Numbered from the stretch's first letter, positions 32,925-45,768 are shown. The stretch is 64,000 nt of DNA from Riptortus pedestris (GCA_019009955.1 CM032229.1:144751501-144815500), one strand, 5' to 3'. Numbers and translations: made by a program. Notes: generated by a model not told the origin, from the sequence alone.

Positions 32925-34364
32925 TTTATGTTTTGAGGTATTAATTTTATGTCTGTATTACAAATTATTACAGTATTTTCGAAGGTTCTGAACTGATGTA
33001 TATATGAGAATTATGTAGGAAAAACATCTAAATATATACGTTATTCCAAAATGTTTTTGAATGTAAGCGGTTGATTATATCTCTTAAAATCGGAGTATGT
33101 TTTAAAGAGGAAATAATTAAGAACTTTAACGCAACACAATTGCATGCGAGAGATAAGGAACATGCAGATAGATTTCAGTCAATTGATTACCCATTTTTTG
33201 AATTTTTACTGTTCATGTTGTTACTGCACATTTCAGTCTGCGTTTTCGTTATTTTCATAAGAAAAGTATTTTTCTAAAATTGACACACTGTTTGCGAGTT
33301 GGGGACTATTCCCATTTAGATCTGCGTCATATTCTAACGGCTTTTTGCCGTGATATTTCTCTATTTATCTTCTGTTCCAGGGTCTTCCACGAGGCATTCG
33401 GGGACACTGTCAATTCAACAATGCAGTGGAGTACTCATTGATAACTTAACAGGATAAGTAAAGCGTGAATAGCTCCCAGTTTTGTCTTAACCACCTCTTT
33501 TTCGCTTTGCTATCCTTTTTTTGCTGAAAAAGATATATTTTATTTAATTAATCAATTATTTACCCTTTTATTTACTCACTTCTGAGCATTTCAGATATCT
33601 AAGGACCTGGACTTCAGTTCTATGGTTATTGAATTTTGGGCCCTTAGCCCCCGCAAGTCCTCACTCAGGTCACCCATCGTCAATTCTGCACCTCTTCCTA
33701 AATTCTCCCAATGTACAATATAACATTTTTCTTGGCAAACTGACGACGTCAATCCTTATGAAGTATACCAACTAGCGTAACCTGGCTTTTCATAATAGGT
33801 AATATCAGGCTGAAGGAGTGATCTATACATATGAAGCTAACATTTAATTGAATAATAATGGACCATCCCATTCAAAATACTATTTTATGTGTTGATTAAC
33901 AGTTAAATTGTTGCATGAAATGTAATAAATAATCATTTAATACTGAAGAGCCTATTGTTGGATAGTCCGGGGCAGAAGGCGACGGGAGACTATCTCAATA
34001 TGATTGAACCTCATGAAATCATACCTTTAACACATATTTTATCTATGGCTTATTAGCAAGAAATATTCTTTTTTTTTTTTTTAGTCTGCCAAGCATTTTC
34101 ATTTTTAATATATCATATGTAGTTAAACATAACTTGACTCGAAAGCTTTCAAAGTCATAAAGGGGCTTAGATGTTGTTGGGTTATAATTTATTTATTTTC
34201 GGTGGTAACAATAAAAATCGCTCTTCCAGCAATGCTGCGTAACTTAAAACGATTTCCCACTTGCTGTAATATCATACTGGTGATCTCATTACATCACATG
34301 TTCCTTACTCCTGCTTAGTAAGAAGCCTATGTAAAAGTGAATCGAAATGTGTGCTGCACCTGAG
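32925..34364. other. No confirmed feature; possible terminal exon at 33381-33443
   Basis: A strong acceptor, CTCTATTTATCTTCTGTTCC AG (AG at 33379-33380), precedes a 60-70 nt stretch open in several frames (for example VFHEAFGDTVNSTMQWSTH then stop). No donor follows and no gene can be named. The remainder is AT-rich. Confidence 0.25.
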
Positions 34365-34365
34365 T

Positions 34366-34368
<3 letters not shown>

Positions 34369-34403
<35 letters not shown>
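34369..34403. repeat. (TG)n microsatellite
   Basis: About 17 TG units, preceded by an interrupted TG run from 34360. Confidence 0.9.
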
Positions 34404-34405
<2 letters not shown>

Positions 34406-34489
34406 TAAGAGCAGCAGTTTTCTTTCTTCGTTTTAAGAATAATTTATGTATTAATTAATTATATATCTTTAATGGTAGATACCATTCTT

Positions 34490-34720
34490 CCAATTTTTAA
34501 TCCGAAACCGCACCAAGAGCTATGGAGTTTACAGAAAAGCTAATGTTTAAAATATCTCTATTTTTAAACGTCAAATTGAAAAATGTTATATAAATTAATC
34601 TTATTGATAAACTAATGTCTTACTATTATTTTTCAATAATGTTTTCTCTAATTTCATTATTAATGGAATTATGTATATTTTGCAGTATTCACAATTTAAA
34701 TTACAAATCTTTCAAACCTA
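34490..34720 (-). mobile_element. Very old HINE-like interior fragment
   Basis: TTTAAAATATCTCTATTTTT, CAAATTGAAAAATGTTATAT and AAATTAATCTTATTGATAAA follow the order and spacing of the HINE interior read on the minus strand (AAATATCTCCGTTA, GATCGAAAAATTGTATAGAA, CCAATCTTATTGCAAATTAA). Neither end survives. Confidence 0.45.
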
Positions 34721-34724
34721 GGAT

Positions 34725-36675
34725 CCTTACAATAGGAAAACAGAGTTTAGTGGTTGAGCTATGATTTGTGGTTCATTTTAGCTTTTGAGGATTTCTGCCT
34801 ATTCTTGCTAAATAAACTCCATTTATCCTATAAATTAGGAATAATTCCACTTCGGAATAAAACAATGTGATCAGGAATTAATTGCCCTATTTATGAGAAT
34901 TAATGATATTTGGGATGGACTGTTCACATAATGAACAGTACATTGTTCGCGGAAAGTCTTGAATGCTCAATTGAAGTTCACTTTTGAAATTCAGATTATA
35001 CATGGCCATTCATTCACTTGAAAACAAGATCTCGTACAATTGAAAGCAGAAGCGAAGTGAAAACAGATTCTTGAATTACCTAGAGAAGTGCTGTTTCACT
35101 TTGCTCAACGGACATCCAGCAGAATTCGAACACAATGAAACTCATCAATGTTAGAAAACAATGTTTCCATTCTTTCAAAGAGAATGATGCTGGAGAATCG
35201 CAGATTGATTTTAATTTTCGGTAGAACATGCCCGGAACTGCATAATGGATTCGTCAAAATAATGAAAAACTCCCTTCACTCTTGGGATACAAAAGGTTTA
35301 AATGCTCTCGCCTTGATGAGCAGGGAGTTCGTTGGTGGTCGACCCAATTGTAAGCTGTGCCTTTTGAAAACGTAGTTGATTGATTCCTTTGTGAACGAGG
35401 AGATATTTTTGACAGGGTCTGGATCAGATCACGTATTTTAGAATTATGAAACACGCTGAACTTCCGATGAAATGTAAGACAAAGCTAGGAACGACAACTG
35501 ATGGTATGTTTCCTTTTTTATTTTATCTTTCTCTTTCTCCAATAATGCTGAAAAGAACAGATTATTTGCTGTAGGTGTCGCATTGTGGCATTCCCTGCAT
35601 CTTACTCACATTGATTCCCTTGGTATTATTCTATTTCTTTAAACAATCTTAACATATGGTTAATGGAAAGGGTTGAATATTTAAAGGAAAGGGGTAGGAG
35701 AAATATGATCTAGAATGATTAAAATAAATTAAAGACTCTATGAAAGTTAATAAATAAAATAATTTAGAAGGCCTCTGAGAAGTCTAAGGAAATTGTTGAA
35801 GTTCTTGAGAATTTAGGGAAAATTTTTTGTTAAGGCCAATATTGCACACTCATCCTCAGAAATCACCTTGCGTTATTCAGCGAAGGACAGTTTTAAAGGA
35901 AATTATAGTTAGCTTGACTCATTGGAAAGAGTCATTTTGTATCAGACCAAATATGTTTAAGTAGTATTGAATCCCTCCGTGTTCAGGCAGTAAACAGGTC
36001 AGTTTCATCTTTGGCTTAAATATTTTGTCAGTCTAATTTTGATTTCTGGTATGGTGGCTTTTAGAGATGTCTTCCCTGGCCTTTTCGGTGTCAGTCCACT
36101 TGCTTTACAACACTGCCAGAATTTCTTTTTGTAGAGAATTTTAAATAAAATAGTTTTGTTCTTTAGCAAGGAGAATAAAATTAGTTTTAATTCAGGATGT
36201 GGTTATGGGCAGTAAAAATGGAAGAGCAATCAAAATATAAATAAATTGTATTTAGTGTATTTATTCCATTTAGCACACGCACACACATGCGCGCACATAT
36301 ATATAAAACTAAATATAAAACTATCTCAGTTGTCATTTACATGTCATATGTCATTTACATGTACAATAGTTCCGGGAAATTCTATATAACTCAAGGCATT
36401 GAAAGAAGGTCAATTAATAAAAGATTGCAGTGCTGGAATATATTCTTATTATATATTGCATACATTTCTAATCAGATTAAAACAATTGTAGAAATATTTA
36501 ATCTTTCTTTCCACTATCTGGCGATTTTGGGAATTAGATCCTTATGGCATCATGAAATCCAGGAAAGCGCTATCTATTATTGAAAATAATAGTAGTTAAA
36601 CTTGATTGAATCGGTGACAATAATGAAAAGTTATTTCGTCCACATTATGCTCTTATGAATAGTTGGTGGTGTGGG
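34725..36675. other. No supported feature
   Basis: ORFs at 35148-35454 (both strands) and 36287-36583 show no conserved motif. The sequence is AT-rich and free of the recurring repeat families. Confidence 0.4.
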
Positions 36676-36678
36676 TGG

Positions 36679-36905
36679 GGGGCTCAGGTTGGCCATGTGA
36701 ATTAAGGCGTTGGTCTTAATCTCACGTGGTAAACCTAAGAGTGGAGGGTTCGATTTCTGCCCTGAGCAGTAGAATTTTATTTGGTGATGGACTCATTAAT
36801 TAAATTTCTTAGTCCCACCCTGGCTAGAAAAGAGTGGTGGCCTGTGGATAACCCGTCCCAATTAGCCATAGTAGCATAAAGTGGAAGTAAATAAACAAGC
36901 AACAA
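36679..36905 (+). repeat. tRNA-derived SINE, best full-length copy
   Basis: The tRNA-like head runs GGGGCTCAGGTTGGCCATGT, GAATTAAGGCGTTGGTCTTA, ATCTCACGTGG and TAAACCTAAG. The B box is GGGTTCGATTTCT (36746-36758). The body is TTTATTTGGTGATGGACTCA, TTAGTCCCACCCTGGCTAGA, GGCCTGTGGATAACCCGTCC and CAATTAGCCATAGTAGCATA. It ends AAAGTGGAAGTAAATAAAC. At about 225 bp it defines the family; about 14 copies or fragments occur in the window. RNA polymerase III transcription and LINE-driven mobilisation are inferred from the family type. Confidence 0.85.
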
Positions 36906-36909
36906 TAGT

Positions 36910-37655
36910 TGGGACATCAGGTTACTACTCTATTTTGTCCAAGGAAGTGACCTCTTCACTAAATAAATTCACATTGTCTCCCAAAGTTTTTTCTTCGTTG
37001 TTGTCATTATGTTCCAATTTTTAAATGTTCTCCAATCTAATTTAATACTAAAAAAAAAATATGTGGCTGTGGATTCGCTAAAGTTTTATAATGCAGTAAA
37101 TGCATAGCTTTTATCTCGGTTAGTTAAATTGATATATTAGTCGTGGCTTGTTAAATGGAGTTAGAGGACATCTAGTTCATTCTTTGTATGATTTGTTTTT
37201 TTGTTGATACACAGTGGCTAACACATTACTATGCCAATTGTTTTTTTTGTACTATTCAAGGTTATGTTAACTCTAGTGAATTAGTTCGTTACTCTTTGGT
37301 TTCCCTGTTTCTTTGGCGGGTCGTGCCGTTTCTTCTTGGGAGCGGGAAGAGGAAGGCAGAAGTTGCGAGGTACATGATTGGCGCATGGCTGCCAACGTGA
37401 CAGTAATGAGAGTTTTTGCCGAAGTCAGTGCTGGCAACCAGGATGCGTGCCAATTCTCCAGTGTCATTGTTTGAGATGGCATTAGCCATTTGTTATACAC
37501 CACTAGCTTCCTTGTGTATGCGTGATACCAATTTGCAGAGCTAGTTCAACTGTTGCACAGCTCTTATATTTTAAACACTGTCAATAAATATTTTAAAACT
37601 GTCAATTACGCAAGCTGAAGTTTTTTTGTTTTTTTTATCATTACCGTTTTGGAAG
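36910..37655. other. No confirmed gene; GC-richer ORF patch at 37270-37505
   Basis: Overlapping ORFs on both strands. The minus-strand one starting at 37489 (MANAISNNDTGELARILVAS) looks protein-like, but no domain is recognised and splice sites are not convincing. It could be a fragment of a gene or transposon. Confidence 0.3.
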
Positions 37656-37659
37656 AAGT

Positions 37660-37975
37660 TGTTATAAAATGGAATGCGGTCTATTATTGGACCTGGGATT
37701 TGCCTGATGGCTGCTGATGTATTCATAAACTACCTGAAAGAAAAGTTTATATTGTCCCCATGCAACCCTCACTTTTAGTACATTGCTTTTAGAGTCGGCT
37801 ATGCTGATGATATACTTATAATATTTAGTGGGCCCATTGGAAGAATTGAATTGGCTACACTCATACTTGATATAGCTGCCATCCATCACCAAGGAACGAT
37901 TAAGTTCGCCCAGGAAATAAAAAAGCATTACTACATACATTTAGATTTTATTAATTTATTGTTGCTCAAAACAAA
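37660..37975 (+). pseudogene. Penelope-like reverse transcriptase fragment
   Basis: Part of the palm domain of a reverse transcriptase. ICLMAADVFINYLKEKFILS (about 37687 onward) corresponds to the ...GLLADIFLxxLE... segment. YADDILIIFSG (about 37800-37832) is the catalytic box. ATLILDIAAIHHQGTIKFAQ then EIKKHYYIHLDFINL matches the IHxxIKFTxExExxxxINFLDL motif typical of Penelope-like elements. One frameshift lies between the two parts (near 37765). The fingers, thumb and GIY-YIG endonuclease are absent. The ORF runs straight into the A-rich minisatellite, so its C-terminal residues are repeat translation. Confidence 0.7.
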
Positions 37976-38029
37976 AGCTTTAAATCTTAAAAATATTAAA
38001 ATAATTTTAAAAAAACCAAGAAAAATAAA

Positions 38030-38305
38030 CAAAGACAGAAATGTTACACAAAACATAAAAGAAAAACCAAAACAGGAAAGGAACACAAAACAGAAAGATA
38101 AAAACATAAATGGGACAGAAATTTAAACGGAACACAAAACAGGAATGGAAAAAAAGAAACTAGAACACAAAAGCTGAAATTAAAAATAAAATCGAAAAGA
38201 AACACAAAAACAGAAATGGAAGTTAAAAACAGAAATGGAGTTAAAAAAAAATCAATAATGGAACACTACAAAGAACGAAATACATTAAAAGGGAACAAAC
38301 AAAAT
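38030..38305 (+). repeat. A-rich 18-bp minisatellite, second array
   Basis: Degenerate units such as GGAACACAAAACAGAAA and GGAAAAAAAGAAACTAGAAC belong to the same repeat family as 31645-32060. It starts within about 60 bp of the Penelope-like fragment. Confidence 0.75.
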
Positions 38306-38309
38306 TCAA

Positions 38310-39100
38310 AACTTGGTACAAAACTGGAAAATAGGGAAATAATTCATAAAATATTTAAATATTTAATAATTTTAGATTTACAGATAGAGAAGTGAGGTTG
38401 TAGCTACTCCTTCATTTTTTTTAGAAAGTTATAACCGACGGACTTAATAATACTTGCAGATTCTTTTCACCATCCCCAGTACAATATTTCAGGTCGAATT
38501 TTCCAAGGAAGTACATAGCACTTGGCAACTTCTATTAAGGCGACCAAGGTTGTTGATGTTGGCTTAGTGAGGTGAGAAAATAAATAGAAAATTTTCCATT
38601 TTCTATTCTTTATTGGGGTTCTGTATCTAGTAAAATGGTAATAAAGAGACAAAACCTTCAATATTGACCAATTTTTTCAAGAGCAGACCTTCATTGAAAG
38701 CGCTACCTACCTGGGTGGAATTGATTAATGTCAAAGTGAGCTCAAGTTGAAAGAGTTCAAAGCGGTACGACTTAGAGAACAATTAACATGTTCAATTAAA
38801 AAAGAAAACAAGTAAAGAGCATTTTGTAATAATAATTACCAAGCTCTGTTAAAGCTCTGTTCGAGTTGTGAGAAATTCTACAAGCTCCCCCCCACCCCCC
38901 GGACATCAACATGTTTGACAGGTAACATTTCAGTGTCTCCGCGCACTCTATCCTCAAATGACTATTTTCAATCCTACCGTTGATATGTGGATATTGGAAT
39001 GGATTGCAGTAGGAAGGGCCTACATTTGGAAATTTAAAAAAAAAATAATGGAAAACTAGCTTCGTCGGAGATAACTTCTGAATAGGAACCAACTCTAGAT
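38310..39100. other. No supported feature; C-run at 38886-38900
   Basis: The minus-strand ORFs 38661-38467 and 39092-38796 have no recognisable content. Confidence 0.4.
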
Positions 39101-39220
39101 CACTGAAGATGAGGTAGTACTGGAGTTCCGAAAGTACTCTGCAGTTAATAAAAAAAAATTATGAATCAAGGTGGTTGACCTTCTTATCCTTCCGTTGATG
39201 ATGGACTTCCAACCAGTCCA
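39101..39220. mobile_element. Single arm of the second foldback family
   Basis: GAAAGTACTCTGCAGTTAAT, TTATGAATCAAGGTGGTTGA and CCTTCTTATCCTTCCGTTGA TGATGGAC match the arm of the element at 4668-5100. The opposite arm is not found nearby. Confidence 0.6.
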
Positions 39221-39526
39221 AGTCAGGAGGGAATCATTAGTTTTTACTTCCTTGGATGTAGTAAAAGAAGTATTGTAATATCGACAATTTCCGTTTTTCA
39301 CATGCCAATAGAACCACTTTTTTTGACTCTCCCTAAACACATTTTGACTAGTTCTGGAGTGACTTCTATACATAACTTTGTGAGTATTTCGCATAACTCC
39401 AAAACGACAAGGTTTAGAAATGAAATTTCCTGTTTAGTTCTAGCGTCTATTGTGGGTTAGAGAGGGCCGAAAGAAAAGAAATGAAGAAAAATTATTTGTA
39501 GAAACATTTTTTGTTATTATTATTAT

Positions 39527-39606
39527 TTATTAACGTCCACTTTTTGCAGCTCAGGCTAATTGGGATGGGTTATCTACAGTTTACCAACCTTTACTAGCCT
39601 GGGTAG
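39527..39606 (-). repeat. SINE 3' fragment
   Basis: TTATTAACGTCCACTTTTTG, CAGGCTAATTGGGATGGGTT and ATCTACAGTTTACCA, ending at AGCCTGGGTAG. The head is missing. Confidence 0.7.
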
Positions 39607-39609
39607 TCA

Positions 39610-42600
39610 TTTTTTGTTGTTTACTGTAAACAGATCTATAAAATATGCTCTACGGCATTCGATGGATTGAAGTAGCAGACATAAATAACTAAATATGTCA
39701 TTATTTTAAATGAAGAGCAATAAAATGTCTTGTTTAATTAAATAGGAGTCAAACTTCAGGTTTTTTTTTTTTTTACTTTCGGCCAAAACATTTTGAAACA
39801 ATCAAAGTACAGAATGTATGTAGAGAATAAGTACAGAATATGTCTTCAGTTATACCATAATTTAAAACTTACGAGTCCCCCATTGCTCCATTTGTCATTA
39901 AAATTCCCATTTTTGGGTGTTACAAATTTAGGAACTAATGTCTGAGAGGGATTTTGATTACCTTTCTTATCTACGGTATAAACTAAATATATCTCACATT
40001 ATTATTTTACACACAAAAATATAATCGGCAGACATTACTACCGACCTTACTATTATAAGGTGAGCAAAAACATAACCTTTTTTTTTTTTTTATTTTTTTT
40101 TATTTTTTTTTTTACTTTGCTCCGTCCCTTGATAGTAACAGTAATTTTAGAATCACATTATTCACTGAAGTAGCAGTTATTTTTACTTTTACTACCACGA
40201 GATGGAGAAAATCAGAAAAGTGTCAAGCTTTGGAGTTATTTTTTTATCCTGGTATAAATTTATTTGGGAACTGGAAACTTAAAGATGCGAGATCATGAAA
40301 CTTCCTTGCACTCCAAACTCATTGTAAGCGTTTAATCAACGAATAATCACCATTTCAGGCTAAAGGCAGCGGCTGTAATGTATCAGTTCTTAAAACTCTA
40401 AAACCGAACCTAGTAATGGATTTTCAAAGTTGCTGTTTTTTTAATTTAGACGTTAAGCACTGGAGTGCTTCCAGTTTGAGAAACGTATCCGTATTTATTA
40501 ACTATTGCTTGATTCTTATTATAAAATGGAAGCTTACAAAAAATAATCTGAACTATTGACTATAGGCCTAACTTTCGGTCTTATAGTTAATGAAAGTGTT
40601 CAATTGTACAGACTCCTGTATGCAATGCCCGTAAGATAATGTAAAAATGCATAACCATTTTTGTTAAGCTAAAGGACGAGAAGCTCTGTGAATAAATAAA
40701 ATACTCAACCATGACATATACTATTTCCAAGCTTTTAATAATTAACGAATTTTATGGGGCTCCTATAAACTGGCGAATAATTAATTTATGGACTGGCAAC
40801 TCTATATACAGGAAAACGCCAAACAGAATATTGCTTATTGATTTAAAAGCGTAAAGCAGACATTCGGGTATTTTAATTTAAATAATTAAACCTTGACCTA
40901 TATTATTATAAAGTTTGCATTTCAAAACAACTTTTGTGAAGTTTCCATAAATCTCAATGAATAACCAACTTGGTAAGAAGAAGCTTCTTAGTACTTAGGA
41001 ATAAAACAAACTTCATCCCTACTTATCAGTTTAATGGCTGAGTCTGTACTTCAGATTGCATTCGGTGTTTCCATTCCAGACTGCTTTCTTGAATAAAATG
41101 TGGTTTACTATTGAAATATGGGAAAAAACTTGAAGTATTTATCCGGAGATTCTCCCTCAGAATTTAATTTATGTTCCTACAAGGAATTTTACATTGTTAT
41201 TTATTTTAACTAGAGGGCAGCTCACTATAAGTTATGGCTGACTTTTTTTATAAGTAAATTTTAGTTTCCCTACTTTTTTGGGTATATCTTTAACATTTAA
41301 AATGGGGAATATTTTGGGATACATTTCTTGATACAACTACCAGTTAAATTTTTATCTCAAATCTGGTGCTTGCAATAAAAAACTGAATTCTGTCGTGATT
41401 GTGTTCTAAACCAAAAGGATTTCCTACCTGGGGCAAAAACTCAGTAAATAACAAGTTCCATTTACTACATTATTTCTTTTAAGACATGAACGGGATGAGG
41501 GGACATCAATAAATGAAAACATAGATTTCATGGAATATTAAATTTATTATTGTCCAGGTTTTGTATTCTCCCTTCATGGGATTTTCTCAAATGCGACACG
41601 TCCTGGGACTTTTAAACATGATTGGAGATTGGATGATTTAATTTGAATGTAGTACAACAAATAAAATCTCAGGTACATATCCTGTGATGTAACTTCACTT
41701 TTATAGAGTACTGTGTGTGACAGAAGGAAACCTGCATTAGGTACATCTTATTTATTTTATAGTTGGCAGTCCTATTTCAACCTGGTTAACATTGGTTAAT
41801 GAAAAGGAAATGTGTGTACTTTGTTTGATTGATATACGTACGTAATTTCTAATTCTAATTGTTATTTTAATATCCCTGTTGTGATGTGTTATTTTCCCCT
41901 TATCCCTAGATCCTTCCATATTTTGACCGTAAAAATTTGAACATAAATCTCTGAGAAACGAATTCTGTATTTCCTTTTAAGTCTTTAATAGTGGTCATGA
42001 TTGATAATGATGAACTTTCACATGGATATCTTCACGGGATGGGATTAAGAAATACCATAGGTTTACTTTTGGATGCACATTACTTGTCCTTAGGAGCAGA
42101 ATGTTTTGTAGATCTCGAATCCCCACTTCAATTTGTTCCATGTGGCCTCTACAGGATTGAGTATTGGATTCAAATACCCAAGTATATGTAGAAATGAGCA
42201 TACTTAAGTAAATATGTACTCTACTAAGACAACAAAATGATACGCCGCTCAAACGCCCCTGTCGCTAAATGTAATAAAAATAAAAATAAATAAAGCAATT
42301 TTCAAGTACCAACTGTTCCTAGGGCACCATATGTATTTGATCATTACCAGTTTTTTGACATCTCACCAGATCCGATGGTAAGATGTCGAAAGTTTATAAA
42401 TGTTAACAGGAAGCGGAGAACTTTCTGCACTTAACCAATTGTCCACAATGATGTTTCAACTCTGGTTACTCGCCTAGTCGTCTTCATTTTATCTATATAT
42501 GTATACACCATAAATAATTGTATTTTCCAATAGTATGAGTTATTTAATTACGGACAAAACGTAAAAAAACAGAGTACCAAATCGCGTGAAGTAAAAAAAG

Positions 42601-44159
42601 AATAACAAAACAAGTGGTTTTTGGGCATTATATCAATCAGTGTAATGTAATATTTGTGTCACTTCAGTGCGTATCGCATTTTCAGAAAATCTGTCTCCAA
42701 CGACTAGCCATTTAGCCTAATGACAATGTTTCTTCCTTAGATTTTCTAACGAAAGACATTTTTGTGAACCTGTATTATGGTGTAAGTAGGATTATTGTGT
42801 ATTCTTTAGTTTGCCAATTCCATTGAAGATTGCGAGTTTGAAATTAAAGTTGGTTTCAACATAAAAGAAAGTCATTCGTTTCCAGTCGATCAATCTGATG
42901 GGTTTTTCATTTGTAATCTGAGGGAATGTACTGAAACTGAAATTATTCTAGTCTTTCCGTGACAAATTATAATGCCTGATTCCAATACTACAGTTCCCAT
43001 TCCCGAATCCAAAGAATTTTAAAGATTGCAAGTGCTAGGAAGGGGTTGGAACTAAGAATCGATACAGACTCCAGGAGTTCCTTTTTATGTGGCTGGTTAT
43101 GTCGCATGTAAGTGAGGTTCGTGATCCAGTCGTAAGTGGGTGCCATTAGACGAAGCTAGCTACCAACTGCACCGAGCTTTAGCGACAACTATAACTATCG
43201 TTCGTTCGTCTCAACATGGTAAGTTGCCTCAGTTGTTCTCTCTACACACCATTAACGTTTGATGTATTTCATTCATCATTAATTCCAGCAGAATGCCCTG
43301 TTCGTTTGCAACATCGGAACTGTAATTGCTTTTCACATTAAGGCTCTTGTAAACAACTCGTTTTCATTTGCTGCGCCAAACAAAGTAGATTCTTAAACAA
43401 TTGTTGTTTCGAAAATTTAAAATATTTTACAAAGAAAAATGAGTCTGTTAGTTCTTTAGAGATTATATTTTTTCTTCTATCTTTTCACAAATTGAATGAT
43501 CTATTTGTTTACCTATAGCTAATTCCTTTGGTTGTCCGCAAGTTATTTATCTTTTCCCGGATTGTACTAATAATTTTATTTAGAATCTCATCACGAAATT
43601 TGCAAGTATCGAACCCATGATTTTTCAATTTACCAAAAACTTTAAGACCAAAACCTTAATACTGCTAACTTAAACCCGATGTTAGTGCGGTATCTCAAAA
43701 TGAAAGTTTTCTAGTTTTTGGGGTTTATCTGTAGTTTAGTATCTGCTCTGAAAATTTGTTAAATCCTCATTTTTCCTGACAAAATAATTTAACCAGCGTA
43801 TGTTCTTGCGTAATGTCGGTAGGAATTATTCTGGGGAATTAGACAAATTAAGACATTTTAAGAACTGTTTAAGGAAGTTTTAGTATGCACCTTCCTTGAG
43901 GAATTTCAGCGACGTATTTCAGGAAAATATAAGGTAATTTAAAAATTAACAATATTTCACATATGTCCAAGTGTAAAACATCTCCCCTTCGTTCCGTCAA
44001 ATATTTTTTGGCATTTTGCCCAAATCCTGAGGTGGAATTCATTTAGGTCATTTGTATAAAACAGGGCAGGGAAAATCTATTGGCAGCGTGTGCCGTTGCC
44101 AACAAAAAGGTTAACTATAAGACCAGGATTCTATACAAGGGCAGCTCACTGGCAAAATT
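39610..44159. other. Longest feature-poor stretch
   Basis: A T-rich run (40078-40113) is the only simple repeat of note. No HINE, SINE or retrotransposon fragment is visible. ORFs 41991-42252 on both strands have no motif. A 5'-exon-like arrangement at 43150-43224 (C/T-rich segment, CTCAAC-ATG immediately followed by GTAAGT) is noted separately. Confidence 0.4.
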
Positions 44160-44395
44160 ATTATTATTATTATTTATTAACGTCCACTTTATGCTACTAT
44201 GGCTTATTGGGACGGGTTATCTGCATATTACCACCCTTTTCTATCCAGGGTGGGGCTAAGCATTTTATTTAATAAGATTGGCATAAAATTAATTCCTTTT
44301 GCTGAGGCGGGGATCGAACTCGCCTCTTTAGTTCGTGTGAGATCAGAGCCAATGCTATAACTTACATGGGTAACCTGAGCCCCTCCCACTGACTA
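44160..44395 (-). repeat. tRNA-derived SINE, near full length
   Basis: It has TTATTAACGTCCACTTTATG, GGACGGGTTATCTGCATATT, CCACCCTTTTCTATCCAGGG and the reversed B box GGGATCGAACTCGCC. It ends at ACATGGGTAACCTGAGCCCC. A short (ATT)n marks the 3' tail (44158-44175). Confidence 0.8.
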
Positions 44396-44399
44396 AATT

Positions 44400-45390
44400 A
44401 AAAAAAAAATTAGTCTTCCACTGTCGAACCATAAATATGTAGAAAGTTATAAAAAAGAAATGGAAAAGGCTAGTGTAATTATGGATTCATTCAAAAGTCA
44501 TTAATAGGTGAACATGTTGTGTGTGTGAATGTATATCAATTTTTCAACATTTAGCGTTAATTCCATCTCTCTAGCCAATATTTAGATTACTTGTAACTTT
44601 TTGTAATGCAATCATTGATTGTACAATGTGAAATAATCAACGCTATAGTGCTTTATGGCAATCAGAAATATATATATATATATATTTCGATTGGCATTGT
44701 AGACCCTAGAGGTCTTTAGCCACCACCAAGCGAGAATCAGAGTTTTTACTTAGTCAGTGATCAACTCGACAACCTCCGTTAACCAAGGAGGGCCTTGATT
44801 CATTTGACTCCAAAAGACTGGCGGTCATTATATCCGAGGGTGGCCCGCAGTCAAGTCAACCAGCCTTCCATCTCCTCGTGAGTAACTCCCTTAATACGGT
44901 TTACACTAGTTTATGCTATATATGAATATGATAGCTTTTCCAGGCATAAATCCACAATAAGTTAGCAAAATGTATTGTACAGATGAGTAGAAGGCTATTG
45001 TTCGACGTTTTATGAACATATATTAGGATATGTCCCATTATTCGAGCCATTGTACAGAACATTCTATCCGACGCAGAGGAACAATACGAAAATCCGATAT
45101 ATTTTTAACCCAACCTATTACAAAAACGGTAGAAAATCTGTATATATTTTACCACTACTTCATCTACAACTATGACAGCATATCACGCATGCATTTCCAA
45201 GGTGCAACATGTATAGCCCTTATCTCAAGATAAGGACATTCAAGCATTTACGAAGTGACAGGTTCGTGATTTATTGTGGAAAATAATAGTACTAATATTA
45301 GTATTAAAAAATCCATTCCTTTTTTCACTAAACAGTCTGAATCCATTCTTACCTGATTTATTACACATTATCGTTCACCTCTTTTTTTAA
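44400..45390. other. No supported gene; small TA-centred palindrome at 44650-44690
   Basis: GGCAATCAGAAATATATA and its near-inverse TATATTTCGATTGGC form an imperfect palindrome. The following 200 bp (44695-44890) is GC-richer but contains no recognisable feature. Confidence 0.35.
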
Positions 45391-45622
45391 AAATTATTTA
45401 TTAACGTCCACATTTTGCAACTAAGGCTAATTGAGACAGGTTATCTACAGGATACCAGGTTTTCTAGCCACGGTGGAACTAAGGATTTTATTTAACGAAT
45501 TCCGTCACTAAATAAATTCCTCTGCCCAGGCGGAAATCGAACTCGCCACTCTAGGTTTACCATGTCAGATTAAGATCAACTCTTTAACTTACTTGACTAA
45601 CCTGAGCCTCTCACCTCTTTTT
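45391..45622 (-). repeat. tRNA-derived SINE, near full length
   Basis: It has TTATTAACGTCCACATTTTG, GACAGGTTATCTACAGGATA, the reversed B box GGAAATCGAACTCGCC and GGTTTACCATGTCAGATTAA. It ends at CTAACCTGAGCC. Confidence 0.8.
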
Positions 45623-45768
45623 AATTGCTGGTATTTGGCACAATAGCTCTAGAGACACGATAGTCTAAATTATATAAGAAAATAAAGCAGAATGCAAAAG
45701 CTCTATCATTTTGAAGAGCAAGTGATGATTTATGGGTTTTTGCTACTTCTGAAATGTAATGGAATAAA

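Noticed and set aside
35148..35454. Overlapping ORFs as a gene
   Set aside because: No recognisable domain, no splice signals of quality, and both strands are equally open.
37270..37505. Ankyrin-like exon on the minus strand
   Set aside because: The start MANAISNNDTGELARIL is suggestive, but no repeat consensus follows and frames overlap on both strands.
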